Translations under genes and position numbers: made by a program
Virus record (IMG/VR): IMGVR_UViG_3300009128_000063
Location: 1-36,698 of that record
DNA from: a virus
DNA length: 36,698 nucleotides
Strand: one strand, 5' to 3'
Part shown: positions 16,769 to 23,852 of the stretch, in pieces
Numbering within the stretch: position 1 is the stretch's first letter
Layout: each line of letters starts with the position of its first letter
Notes under the pieces: generated by a model
Told to the model about the DNA's origin: nothing
The model's database searches: none
What the model saw: only the letters and a program-made list of their open reading frames with translations

Positions 16769-17327
16769 AAAGAAAGAAGCACCCACTGTAACAGAAGTCA
16801 TTCAAGGCTTATCGCAGGCAGCTGCCAACGCACATGATGGTGCGCTAAATGAAGATGGAGAGCAACGCAAGATAGGCTTGCGCAGAGAAGAAGGCAACCC
16901 CCTTCTAGATAAGAGAACAATGGATGGCTTCAATGTTCGGTTCTCTGGAAATCAAATGATACTCTCATATCAATCAGAGATTAAATTAAGAGAGGTTCAT
17001 AACAAGGGCTTCGAGGGTGAAGTTGAACAAACCATGTCCGACATCGTTTCTTATTTAAAGAAAGAATGTCGAAAGATAACAGGAAAAACTGCTTCTTTGA
17101 AATTGGAAGGAGAAACAGACGTCAGGGTGGAAAGTATTTCACGAATACGCACTTGGGTCTGTGCAACACAAACTTATATCATTGAGGGCTCTTCTGCTGA
17201 AGCGCTTGCTCAACCTTCAAAAGATAGATTAGAGCCAAGCTGGAAAGCATTTGTAGAACAGGGCGGCTGGCAAGGTAAGCGCCCTAAAAACGATACTCGT
17301 AAAAAGGGCTCAGAGGTAGAAAAATGA
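16761..17327 (+). CDS. Hypothetical protein, conserved-looking (188 aa)
   Basis: A 188-residue protein starting inside the end of the zinc-ribbon gene. The start is lysine-rich (MAKKKEAPT), the centre has alternating strands and helices (FNVRFSGNQMILSYQSEIKL), and a WKAFVEQGGW segment precedes a basic C-terminal tail. No signal peptide, membrane helix or catalytic motif is seen. It ends as ATGA into the following small gene, so these three small genes form one coupled group. Function unknown. Confidence 0.7.
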   Translation: MAKKKEAPTVTEVIQGLSQAAANAHDGALNEDGEQRKIGLRREEGNPLLDKRTMDGFNVRFSGNQMILSYQSEIKLREVHNKGFEGEVEQTMSDIVSYLKKECRKITGKTASLKLEGETDVRVESISRIRTWVCATQTYIIEGSSAEALAQPSKDRLEPSWKAFVEQGGWQGKRPKNDTRKKGSEVEK

Positions 17328-17512
17328 AAACAACAAAATCACAATTAAAACAGATCATAAAAGAAGAGATCTTAGAGGCTCTCACAATTATGAATGATCC
17401 TCATAGTGATCCAGAGCCAAAATTATTTGGAAAGATGGACGCGGGCCTTGCCCTCCCAGACGAACGACGCATCGAGAGTCATTTTCAAGATGATGTTTCC
17501 ACCAATGACTGA
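17324..17512 (+). CDS. Small protein with TKxxxKxxIxEE N-terminus
   Basis: A 62-residue protein starting in an ATGA overlap. Its N-terminus (MKTTKSQLKQIIKEEI) shares the TK-x3-K-x2-I-x-EE pattern with the 117-residue protein at 15061. I associate similar starts with many unrelated proteins of marine phages, where the segment could act as a sorting or binding tag. The rest is short and polar. The frame stops at TGA (17510-17512) but continues open for 25 more codons to TAG at 17590, see the separate entry. Function unknown. Confidence 0.65.
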   Translation: MKTTKSQLKQIIKEEILEALTIMNDPHSDPEPKLFGKMDAGLALPDERRIESHFQDDVSTND

Positions 17513-17590
17513 TTTGGCGAAGAACATGGACAGTTGGGCAAACGCAAGTTCGCAGACAGGATTCGAGATGATGCCAAAATATATAAATAG
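17513..17590 (+). other. In-frame continuation after TGA; possible readthrough or nonsense change
   Basis: Immediately after the TGA of the 62-residue gene the same frame stays open for 25 codons before TAG (17588-17590). The predicted segment starts FGEEHGQLGKRK and ends DDAKIYK, and looks protein-like (charged, helical). An open run of this length is not rare by chance, so the case rests mainly on composition. It could be readthrough, a recent nonsense change or a sequencing error. Confidence 0.35.
17582..17589 (+). promoter_or_regulatory. TATAAATA, matches T4 late-promoter core
   Basis: An exact TATAAATA lies 20 bases before the ATG at 17602. In T4 this is the late -10 element. The implied start point would leave only about seven bases of leader, and the bases also form the last codons of a possible readthrough frame, so the match may be accidental. 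Confidence 0.3.
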
Positions 17591-17601
17591 GGAATTAACA
17601 A

Positions 17602-18003
17602 ATGTCAGAATTTAAATTATATTCATCGGGTTTACAAAATGTAGGCTCATATCAGGTTGCAGGTGTGCCGTATATAACTGGCTCTAATACTCTTGGAGCC
17701 AATGGGGAAGATTGCATCTCTTTTCCAAATGTTACTAAAACAGTGACTGTTATTAATCATACTTCTAATGCGATACGAATTCACTTTAATTCGTCTAGTG
17801 CAGGGCCAATACACTCTGGGTTTCATTATGTTGAATTAGATAGCGACGAAGACTCATATACATTCAATATAAAGTGCAAAGAGATTTATATTTCTGCTCC
17901 TTCGGGTAACTCTGGAGATGCAGAATACCGAGTTGTCGCAGAGCTGACTCATATTCATACTGGTAGAATGTATGACCTAACTGGCTCTGGCTTAACTGAT
18001 TAA
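17602..18003 (+). CDS. Small virion surface/decoration-like protein
   Basis: A 133-residue protein preceded by AGGGAA. The start MSEFKLYSSGLQNVGSYQV and the all-beta, Ser/Gly/Ile-rich body (alternating short strands such as KTVTVINHTSNAIRIHF) are typical of compact beta-sandwich virion proteins. I associate similar sequences with marine T4-like phages. It directly precedes two fibre-like genes, so a decoration or fibre-associated role is likely. No membrane segment or catalytic motif is present. Exact function unknown. Confidence 0.7.
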   Translation: MSEFKLYSSGLQNVGSYQVAGVPYITGSNTLGANGEDCISFPNVTKTVTVINHTSNAIRIHFNSSSAGPIHSGFHYVELDSDEDSYTFNIKCKEIYISAPSGNSGDAEYRVVAELTHIHTGRMYDLTGSGLTD

Positions 18004-18014
18004 GGAGATTAGAT

Positions 18015-19205
18015 ATGGGATTTGGACAAGGCTTTAGGCCCGGTAAGGGTGACACAGCAGGAGATTCGTCGATTGATGGCGATCTATCGGTCACTGGCGA
18101 TACGACACTAGGTAACGCATCTTCTGATGCCACAACAGCACGAGGTAGCTTAGATATCTCTGATGCCGATGGAGCGACTTATGGACTTAAGTTGGCTAGT
18201 ACATTGGTGACTGCAACTGCCGCAGAACTTAACATTCTTGATGGCGTGACTGCAACTGCCGCAGAACTTAATATTCTTGATGGTGTGACTTCAACTGCCG
18301 CAGAACTTAATATTCTTGATGGCGTGACTGCAACTGCCGCAGAGCTTAACTATGTTGATGTCACCACCGCTGGTACTGCTCAGGCTTCTAAAGCTGTTGT
18401 GTTGGACGCTAACAAAAACATTTCTACATTAGGAGCAGTTGGCTGTGGTGCAATCACATCTACTGGCAACATCTCTGGCTCTGGAGATATTTCTTTTGGT
18501 GGCGATTCCTCACTTAAAGTGGGCCCTTATGCGCTTAGCCAAGCTGATATTGGCTTTTTAGACGGTATCACCGCTGGTACTGCTGCAGCTTCTAAAGCTG
18601 TTGTGTTGGACGCTAGCAGCGACGTCACCGGCCTGAGATCTGTCACTGGTTCTGGAAATGCAAAGTTTGATAATTTCCAAGCTTCAACATCTGTTTCGAC
18701 ACCAAGTCTTGTTCTTGGCGGAACTGCTGTATCTTCAACTGCCACAGAGCTTAACTACCTTGGTGGTTTTACTGAAGCCGTTATCGACAAGGGCAGCGAC
18801 TCTTTGGCTTTCTGGGACTCTAATGTGGGGGCAATACGTCGTGAAAGTGTCTCTGATTTCCTTACAGCTGTCGCAGGTGCTGGTATTTCTGTTTCAGGCG
18901 ACCAGCTTGTGGCTGACGGCGGAGGCGCTCCAGCCGCAGTAGTCCATGGCGACACCCTTACTGAAGGTTTCAACTACTTAACTGGCGCTCTTGCTGGTAA
19001 TGCAGAAGTTACACTTCCTGCATCTCCAGCTGCTGGCGATAAAGTACACTTTAAAGCCGCTGGTGGTCTTAGTGATTCAGTTTATGTAGATGTTATGACT
19101 TCTGGTTCACACACAATCGATGGCCAAGATTCCGTTCGACTTGAATCACCTCATGGTGCTATTTCGTTCTTCTATGCTGAAACCAACCTTTGGAAGATCT
19201 GGTAA
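18015..19205 (+). CDS. Fibre-like virion protein with TAAELNxLDGVT repeats
   Basis: A 396-residue protein, GGAG eight bases before the ATG. Residues about 65-116 hold four 13-residue repeats of the form VTATAAELNILDG, a hallmark of phage tail fibre and virion adhesin proteins, plus two later single copies of related segments. A longer unit, TAGTAxASKAVVLDA, occurs twice. The last 80 residues (AGNAEVTLPASPAAGDKV to NLWKIW) form a small beta domain shared with the next fibre-like gene. The protein is very rich in Gly, Ala, Ser and Thr. It is probably a trimeric fibre or surface protein involved in host contact. A strong terminator follows. Confidence 0.8.
   Translation: MGFGQGFRPGKGDTAGDSSIDGDLSVTGDTTLGNASSDATTARGSLDISDADGATYGLKLASTLVTATAAELNILDGVTATAAELNILDGVTSTAAELNILDGVTATAAELNYVDVTTAGTAQASKAVVLDANKNISTLGAVGCGAITSTGNISGSGDISFGGDSSLKVGPYALSQADIGFLDGITAGTAAASKAVVLDASSDVTGLRSVTGSGNAKFDNFQASTSVSTPSLVLGGTAVSSTATELNYLGGFTEAVIDKGSDSLAFWDSNVGAIRRESVSDFLTAVAGAGISVSGDQLVADGGGAPAAVVHGDTLTEGFNYLTGALAGNAEVTLPASPAAGDKVHFKAAGGLSDSVYVDVMTSGSHTIDGQDSVRLESPHGAISFFYAETNLWKIW
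18207..18362 (+). repeat. 39-bp tandem repeat, 4 copies
   Basis: Four 39-bp units begin at 18207, 18246, 18285 and 18324. The first three differ at only a few bases; the fourth diverges at its 3' end. Each encodes one VTATAAELNILDG-type repeat of the fibre-like protein. Confidence 0.92.
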
Positions 19206-19247
19206 TCCAGATTTTATCTTGATTGGCTTGATTGCTTAAACTTTAGG

Positions 19248-19281
19248 TGTCCCCTCCTTGTGAGGGGGCATCTTTTTCTTT
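19248..19281 (+). terminator. Rho-independent terminator
   Basis: A nine-pair stem (TGTCCCCTC with GAGGGGGCA, one G-U pair) closes a five-base loop and is followed by TCTTTTTCTTT. It lies 42 bases after the fibre-like gene and closes that unit. Confidence 0.9.
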
Positions 19282-19327
19282 GCGCCAACGAAACCAACAA
19301 TCTTCGCAGACAAAACAAAATAATAAT

Positions 19328-19334
19328 CTATTTA
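19328..19334 (+). promoter_or_regulatory. Candidate late-promoter motif CTATTTA
   Basis: TCTATTTA lies just after the terminator and 26 bases before the ATG at 19354, with AGAGGT as ribosome-binding site. It is one base from the recurring ACTATTTA octamer. The opposite strand reads TATAAATAG here. Confidence 0.45.
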
Positions 19335-19353
19335 TAGAGAAGAGGTAATAATA

Positions 19354-20688
19354 ATGGCTTATAATGTTCTTAAAGGAAATATACAATTCTCTGGCGACGA
19401 CAACGGCACACTAGAGTGCATGGTCGATAATCACTCCACGCAAGTGATAAACGGACACAAAGAGTTCTCTAATGCAGTATCAGCCAGCGTATTCTGGGAT
19501 ACAACAAATAATAAACAAGTAGCCCCACCAGCAATCACATCTATCACGAGTGACGGCAACAATAGAGTATTGACATCGGACGGCGATGGGACTGCAACTG
19601 CTGAATCTTCAATGACTTACGATGGCACAACTCTGACTGCAACAAATGTAAGCGTATCATACCTTACGGGAGCAGCAGGAGGATTGACCAATATACCAGT
19701 TGACCAGTTTGTGTCAACTATTCCAGCATCGTCTATCGAATACGACCTCGGACTAACATTATCAGGTAATGCTCTAGTTGTTGAGGTGGATAACGGAATT
19801 TCAGTTGGCGAAGACGGCTTGACAATCAACTTGGCATCAAACGAAGGCTTGACACTTTCGGGAAGTTATTTAACACTAGACCCAACAAACATCACTGATG
19901 TAACAAGTGGCGGACAAAACCTTGCTGACAGTGATGTGTTAATCGTAGAGGATGTATCTCATGGCCTAAGAAAGACAACACTCACGAACTTTTATTCGAA
20001 CTACATCTCATCTAAGATTTCCAGCCCAGCTATTACGACATATACCAACTCCACCAACAATAGGCTATTAACTTCTGTAGATGGAACCAGCGTAAATGGT
20101 GAAGCCAATCTTACATTTGACGGTGCACTGCTGACTGTCACAGGAGAGACAGCGACCACAGTTTTGACAGCAACAAGTTTAATATCAGGCTCAGCTGCAG
20201 TTTCTGGATCTTCGTTGTGGGCAGATGGACTGCCCGTCGGCCCAGCAGTAGGACTAACGGGAGAAATTCAACTTAAAGGTAGCAATGGTCTGTTGTGGGC
20301 AGAAGGTGACTTTAGTTATGATATCGGCACTTCCATTTTATCTGTACCAACCATCAAGACCACCACTTCTCTCAATATGTCAGGTTCAGTTGTAAACAGA
20401 ATTCGAACAGTTACTTCAAATCATACAGTTGCTGACACAGATTATACCATACTTGCAGATACTAATTCTGGCAATGTAACTATTTCACTCCCGCCTGCGA
20501 TTGGGATTCATCTTGGTCGGACAATACAGATAAAGAAAATACACTCCAACAATACGCTGTATATAGCCCCATCTGGTTTAGATAATTTAGATGGCGTAAA
20601 CGTGACAGAAAGCATTAGTAATGACAATGCCCTACGAGCTATCCAATCCGATGGCATCAACTGGTGGTACACAGCTAGATACAATTAA
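19354..20688 (+). CDS. Fibre-like virion protein (444 aa)
   Basis: A 444-residue Ser/Thr/Asn/Gly-rich beta protein, with AGAGGT nine bases upstream of the ATG. Paired units around LTSDGDGTATAESSMTYDGTTL and LTSVDGTSVNGEANLTFDGALL resemble the head-domain repeats of phage fibres. The last 80 residues (SGNVTISLPPAIGIHLGRTI to WWYTARYN) align in pattern with the end of the preceding fibre-like protein and look like a terminal receptor-binding or capping domain. It has its own terminator and promoter motif upstream, so it is a separate transcription unit. Tail fibre or virion spike is the likely class. Confidence 0.75.
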   Translation: MAYNVLKGNIQFSGDDNGTLECMVDNHSTQVINGHKEFSNAVSASVFWDTTNNKQVAPPAITSITSDGNNRVLTSDGDGTATAESSMTYDGTTLTATNVSVSYLTGAAGGLTNIPVDQFVSTIPASSIEYDLGLTLSGNALVVEVDNGISVGEDGLTINLASNEGLTLSGSYLTLDPTNITDVTSGGQNLADSDVLIVEDVSHGLRKTTLTNFYSNYISSKISSPAITTYTNSTNNRLLTSVDGTSVNGEANLTFDGALLTVTGETATTVLTATSLISGSAAVSGSSLWADGLPVGPAVGLTGEIQLKGSNGLLWAEGDFSYDIGTSILSVPTIKTTTSLNMSGSVVNRIRTVTSNHTVADTDYTILADTNSGNVTISLPPAIGIHLGRTIQIKKIHSNNTLYIAPSGLDNLDGVNVTESISNDNALRAIQSDGINWWYTARYN

Positions 20689-20716
20689 CAATAATAGTCG
20701 TTTTGTAAGCAAACAC

Positions 20717-20744
20717 ACTATTTATCTGTGAAATACTATTTTTA
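20717..20744 (+). promoter_or_regulatory. Doubled late-promoter-like octamer before scaffold gene
   Basis: An exact ACTATTTA at 20717-20724 is followed 18 bases later by ACTATTTTTA at 20735-20744, just before GGAG and the ATG at 20758. The second copy abuts the ribosome-binding site. Confidence 0.5.
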
Positions 20745-20757
20745 GGAGTTACCTTAG

Positions 20758-21801
20758 ATGTCCAAATTATTAAAAGAGGCTATCGTAGATGCCGAAGCTT
20801 TAAGAGAGGCAGCCTTGATGCATGCAGAAAGAGAAGTCGTTAACAAATATTCGAACGAAGTCCGTGAATCTCTAGAAACAATGTTGGAACAAGATGATAT
20901 GTCTCTGCCATTGGATGACATCACCGATTTGTCTGAAGAGACCATTGATGAAGAAGTGGCAGAAATACCACTGGCAGCAACAGACAATTTCTCAGAAATG
21001 GATGGCCAAAACTTGTCTAACTTTCCATCTGACGGCGACACGACCGAAATTACGCTTGATCTTGGCTCTCTTAGAGAATCAGTTGAAGCCCTAACTTCAG
21101 AGATGGCAGAAGTTGCGGAAGAAATAGAGATCTCTGAAGATGACATAGTAGAAGCAATGTCAACAGAAGAAGAGTTAGAAGAAAATGAAGAAACAAATGA
21201 ATCAATTGACGAAACTATTGAGATCGAAGAAGATGTCAATGAAGAACTTGTTGATTCTATCGCCGAAAGGCTTTCTGTGGAAATGGGTGCAGACTTAAGT
21301 GGCTGGGTTGGACGCAGAGAAGAAGAAATTCGCTACGAAATGGAGAAAGAGATGGCTCACCGCCGAGACTCCGAAGTAGAAAAAGAAATGAAAGACTTGA
21401 AGAAGGCACAAGAAGAGTTAGTTTTCGAAAATAAACAACTCAATGACGCCAATCAAAAGTACAAGACGGCACTTTCAGAAGCGCAAGAAACTTTACAAAC
21501 AGTAAATATTTCAAACGCCCGCCTATTGTACACCAACCGTATTTTGAGAAATTCCTCCTTAAATGAGCGACAAAAAAATAGAATTGTCGAAACAATTTCA
21601 AAAGCGGACTCAGTGGCAGAAGCCAAAACGATCTATGAAACACTTAAAAACGCAGTGCCGGATACACAAATACGTAAACCGAAATCACTGAGTGAAGCAA
21701 TCAGTCGTCCAACTTCAGTCATTCGTGCTACTCGTCATGAGTCAGCACGACCAACAGATACATTCTCTGATAGAATGCGTATGTTGGCCGGCATAAAATA
21801 G
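20758..21801 (+). CDS. Prohead core scaffolding protein (gp22-like)
   Basis: A 347-residue, highly acidic, helical protein. GGAG lies nine bases before the ATG. The first 60 residues are helical, about 60-175 are Glu/Asp-rich, and 185-260 are strongly coiled coil. The C-terminal part contains NISNARLLYTNRILRNSSLN followed by ERQKNRIVE, a block I associate with gp22 scaffolds of T4-like phages. It would form the core on which the capsid assembles and then be degraded by a prohead protease (not seen in this window). It lies 25 bases before the major capsid gene, the usual 22-23 order. Confidence 0.87.
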   Translation: MSKLLKEAIVDAEALREAALMHAEREVVNKYSNEVRESLETMLEQDDMSLPLDDITDLSEETIDEEVAEIPLAATDNFSEMDGQNLSNFPSDGDTTEITLDLGSLRESVEALTSEMAEVAEEIEISEDDIVEAMSTEEELEENEETNESIDETIEIEEDVNEELVDSIAERLSVEMGADLSGWVGRREEEIRYEMEKEMAHRRDSEVEKEMKDLKKAQEELVFENKQLNDANQKYKTALSEAQETLQTVNISNARLLYTNRILRNSSLNERQKNRIVETISKADSVAEAKTIYETLKNAVPDTQIRKPKSLSEAISRPTSVIRATRHESARPTDTFSDRMRMLAGIK

Positions 21802-21826
21802 AAATTAACAATAAAGGAGTATTAAA

Positions 21827-23611
21827 ATGTCAGGAATAATTGAAAGGTTGACCGAAGGTATGGTCAACAGAGATATGCGTGTCGAAGGTCACGCTTTATT
21901 AAACAAATGGGAAAAAACAGGTCTATTAGAGGGCATTACGAGTGATCGTAAACGTCAATCTATGGCTCGTCTCCTAGAAAACCAAGCTAAAGAGCTTCTC
22001 CGTGAGAGTTCCTCAATGGCTGGTGGTGATGTAGAAGGCTTTGCTGCCGTCGCATTCCCAATCGTTCGTCGTGTATTCGCCGGACTTATCGCTAATGATC
22101 TTGTTAGTGTTCAACCAATGAGTCTACCAAGTGGACTTATCTTCTTCCTCGACTTCACAGTTAGTCAAGAAGCAGGTGGTTATACGAGCGCTGAGAGTCG
22201 TTTAGGCTATCAACAAACAAGCTCAATCTATGGTGGTGATAAAGTAGGTTCTGGTATGGTGAGTGGAATTGATCTTTCAAGGAACGTAGGTACCCAGAAC
22301 GGTGGCCCATATTACTTGAACAATGGTTATACTTCAGCAACTGGTTCTTCTACTGCTGACGGTATCACATTGACGCCATTGGTGATCAACTATGGTACTT
22401 TTGGCGATGATGCTGGCATAACCGCTGAAGTGCGCTTTGACGCAGACATGGTTAGCGGTTCTACTGAGGTTGCTCGTGTATCTGTATTAGTATCAGGCTT
22501 GGATCAAGTTGATACAAATGGTCCACAATCTTTTAGTGTCTCTAGTTCTAGCGGACTTGGAGTAGTAGAAAAAAGCGATGGTACTGTTGCTGCTCGTCTA
22601 GTTCGCCGCCAAACTCGTTATAGTGGCTCTGCTACTACTCGTCTTGAGACTGTTTGGATTGGAACTGGTGTCGATGGTGCATACTCAGGTACTGCTGAAG
22701 CTATGAGCATCCAAATCGCCGCTGCTCTTACTTCATCAGCAAACACAGTGTCTTGGGCTCAAACAGATGATTTAACTGCTGCAAGTGCTGTAGGTGCAAT
22801 CGTAGGTCAGGCTGAATGGGGACTTGAAGGCGAAGCCAACATCCCAGAGATCGACATCAAGGTTGACTCAATCGCTATCACAGCGAAGACCAAGAAGTTG
22901 AAAGCGAAATGGACACCGGAACTCGGTCAAGACCTCAATGCTTACCACAACTTGGACGCAGAGGTTGAACTTACTTCAATCCTTTCAGAGCAGATTGCTC
23001 TTGAGATTGACCGTGAGATTCTAGCTGACCTTGTGAACGGTGCAACTGCAGGCACTTACTATTGGGCACGTAGTCCTGGTCTCTTTGTGAACCGTACTAC
23101 AGGTGCAGAAGTAGGCGCTTCTACAAAAGCTCCAGACTTCACAGGTACTGTATCTGAATGGTATGAGACTCTAGTCGAAACCATCAATGATGTATCTGCA
23201 CAAATCCATCGCAAGACTCTCCGAGGCGGAGCTAACTTCATCGTGGTATCACCTGAAGTGGCAAATATCCTTGAGTTTACTGCTGGATTCCGTGGTTCAG
23301 TCACACATGATGACGAGAAGGGCTCAGTAGGAGCAGTCAAAGTTGGAAGCATTTCTAAGAAGTTCGACGTTATCGTTGATCCTTACTTCTTACGCAATGT
23401 TGTTCTGATTGGTCGCAGAGGTTCTAGTTTCCTAGAATCAGGATATGTATACTCACCATACGTACCTCTCCAGACAACACCGACAATCTTCGGACCAGAG
23501 GATTTCGTACCTCGTAAGGGCGTCATGACAAGATATGCCAAGAAAATGGTACGTCCAGATATGTATGGCCTAGTTGTTATTCGAGGAATGATGGGCGAAA
23601 GCGGCTCCTAA
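21827..23611 (+). CDS. Major capsid protein (gp23-like)
   Basis: A 594-residue HK97-fold capsid protein of the T4 gp23 type (521 aa in T4). Matches include the N-terminal LLNKWEKTGLLEGI and LLENQAKELL region, FPIVRRVFAGLIANDLVSVQ at about 77-96 followed by PM (T4 has VRRAIPNLIAFDICGVQPM), and, at about 353-400, KKLKAKWTPELGQDL then AEVELTSILSEQIALEIDRE, which align closely with T4. The C-terminal region with APYVPL-like YSPYVPL and a TRYAKK segment also fits. A variable beta-rich insertion (about 120-340) makes it longer than T4. Well-placed AAAGGAGT precedes the ATG, and codon use is richer in GC-ending codons than in neighbouring genes, as expected for a very highly expressed gene. Confidence 0.95.
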   Translation: MSGIIERLTEGMVNRDMRVEGHALLNKWEKTGLLEGITSDRKRQSMARLLENQAKELLRESSSMAGGDVEGFAAVAFPIVRRVFAGLIANDLVSVQPMSLPSGLIFFLDFTVSQEAGGYTSAESRLGYQQTSSIYGGDKVGSGMVSGIDLSRNVGTQNGGPYYLNNGYTSATGSSTADGITLTPLVINYGTFGDDAGITAEVRFDADMVSGSTEVARVSVLVSGLDQVDTNGPQSFSVSSSSGLGVVEKSDGTVAARLVRRQTRYSGSATTRLETVWIGTGVDGAYSGTAEAMSIQIAAALTSSANTVSWAQTDDLTAASAVGAIVGQAEWGLEGEANIPEIDIKVDSIAITAKTKKLKAKWTPELGQDLNAYHNLDAEVELTSILSEQIALEIDREILADLVNGATAGTYYWARSPGLFVNRTTGAEVGASTKAPDFTGTVSEWYETLVETINDVSAQIHRKTLRGGANFIVVSPEVANILEFTAGFRGSVTHDDEKGSVGAVKVGSISKKFDVIVDPYFLRNVVLIGRRGSSFLESGYVYSPYVPLQTTPTIFGPEDFVPRKGVMTRYAKKMVRPDMYGLVVIRGMMGESGS

Positions 23612-23634
23612 TACCATTTAGAGAGCATTTAAAG

Positions 23635-23670
23635 AGTCCCACTTTCTTCGGAAGGTGGGGCTTTTTTATT
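23635..23670 (+). terminator. Rho-independent terminator with UUCG loop
   Basis: A 12-pair stem (AGTCCCACTTTC with GAAGGTGGGGCT, two G-U pairs) closed by the very stable C-UUCG-G tetraloop and followed by TTTTTTATTT. It lies 24 bases after the major capsid gene and should insulate the homing endonuclease from capsid transcription. Confidence 0.94.
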
Positions 23671-23748
23671 TGGCCTAGTAGTCGAACAACACAGCGAGAC
23701 CCCCAAAATTATCACACAAGCGAAAGTGTTATTACACCCTTTATTCAC

Positions 23749-23777
23749 TTTACAAACTACTTATTGTGTGTTATAAT
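23749..23777 (+). promoter_or_regulatory. Sigma-70-type promoter for homing endonuclease
   Basis: TTTACA (23749-23754), a 17-base spacer, then TATAAT (23772-23777). It is the third near-consensus sigma-70 promoter in the window. The expected start point falls at or beside the ATG at 23784, which opens a 19-codon frame. Confidence 0.78.
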
Positions 23778-23783
23778 AGGTTT

Positions 23784-23843
23784 ATGATGAAAAGACAATT
23801 TATTCAAAGGCTCTTTTCACGAAGGCTGCCACCACCACTATAA
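23784..23843 (+). CDS. Possible 19-residue leader peptide
   Basis: ATG at 23784 opens MMKRQFIQRLFSRRLPPPL and stops at TAA (23841-23843), whose last two bases are the start of the AAGGAG ribosome-binding site of the endonuclease. The Pro-Pro-Pro run next to the stop is a type known to slow ribosomes that lack EF-P help, which would place a ribosome over the downstream site. There is no ribosome-binding site, so expression would need leaderless initiation. The open frame is short enough to be chance. Confidence 0.3.
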   Translation: MMKRQFIQRLFSRRLPPPL

Positions 23844-23852
23844 GGAGAACAA

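Noticed and set aside
17394-17615. 73-codon open frame overlapping the small gene at 17324 and the start at 17602
   Set aside because: Different frame from both real genes, no ribosome-binding site, odd composition; it is a shadow.
20754-21239. 161-codon open frame on the minus strand, Ser-rich
   Set aside because: It is the reverse reading of the Glu-rich scaffold gene, giving a meaningless Ser-rich product.
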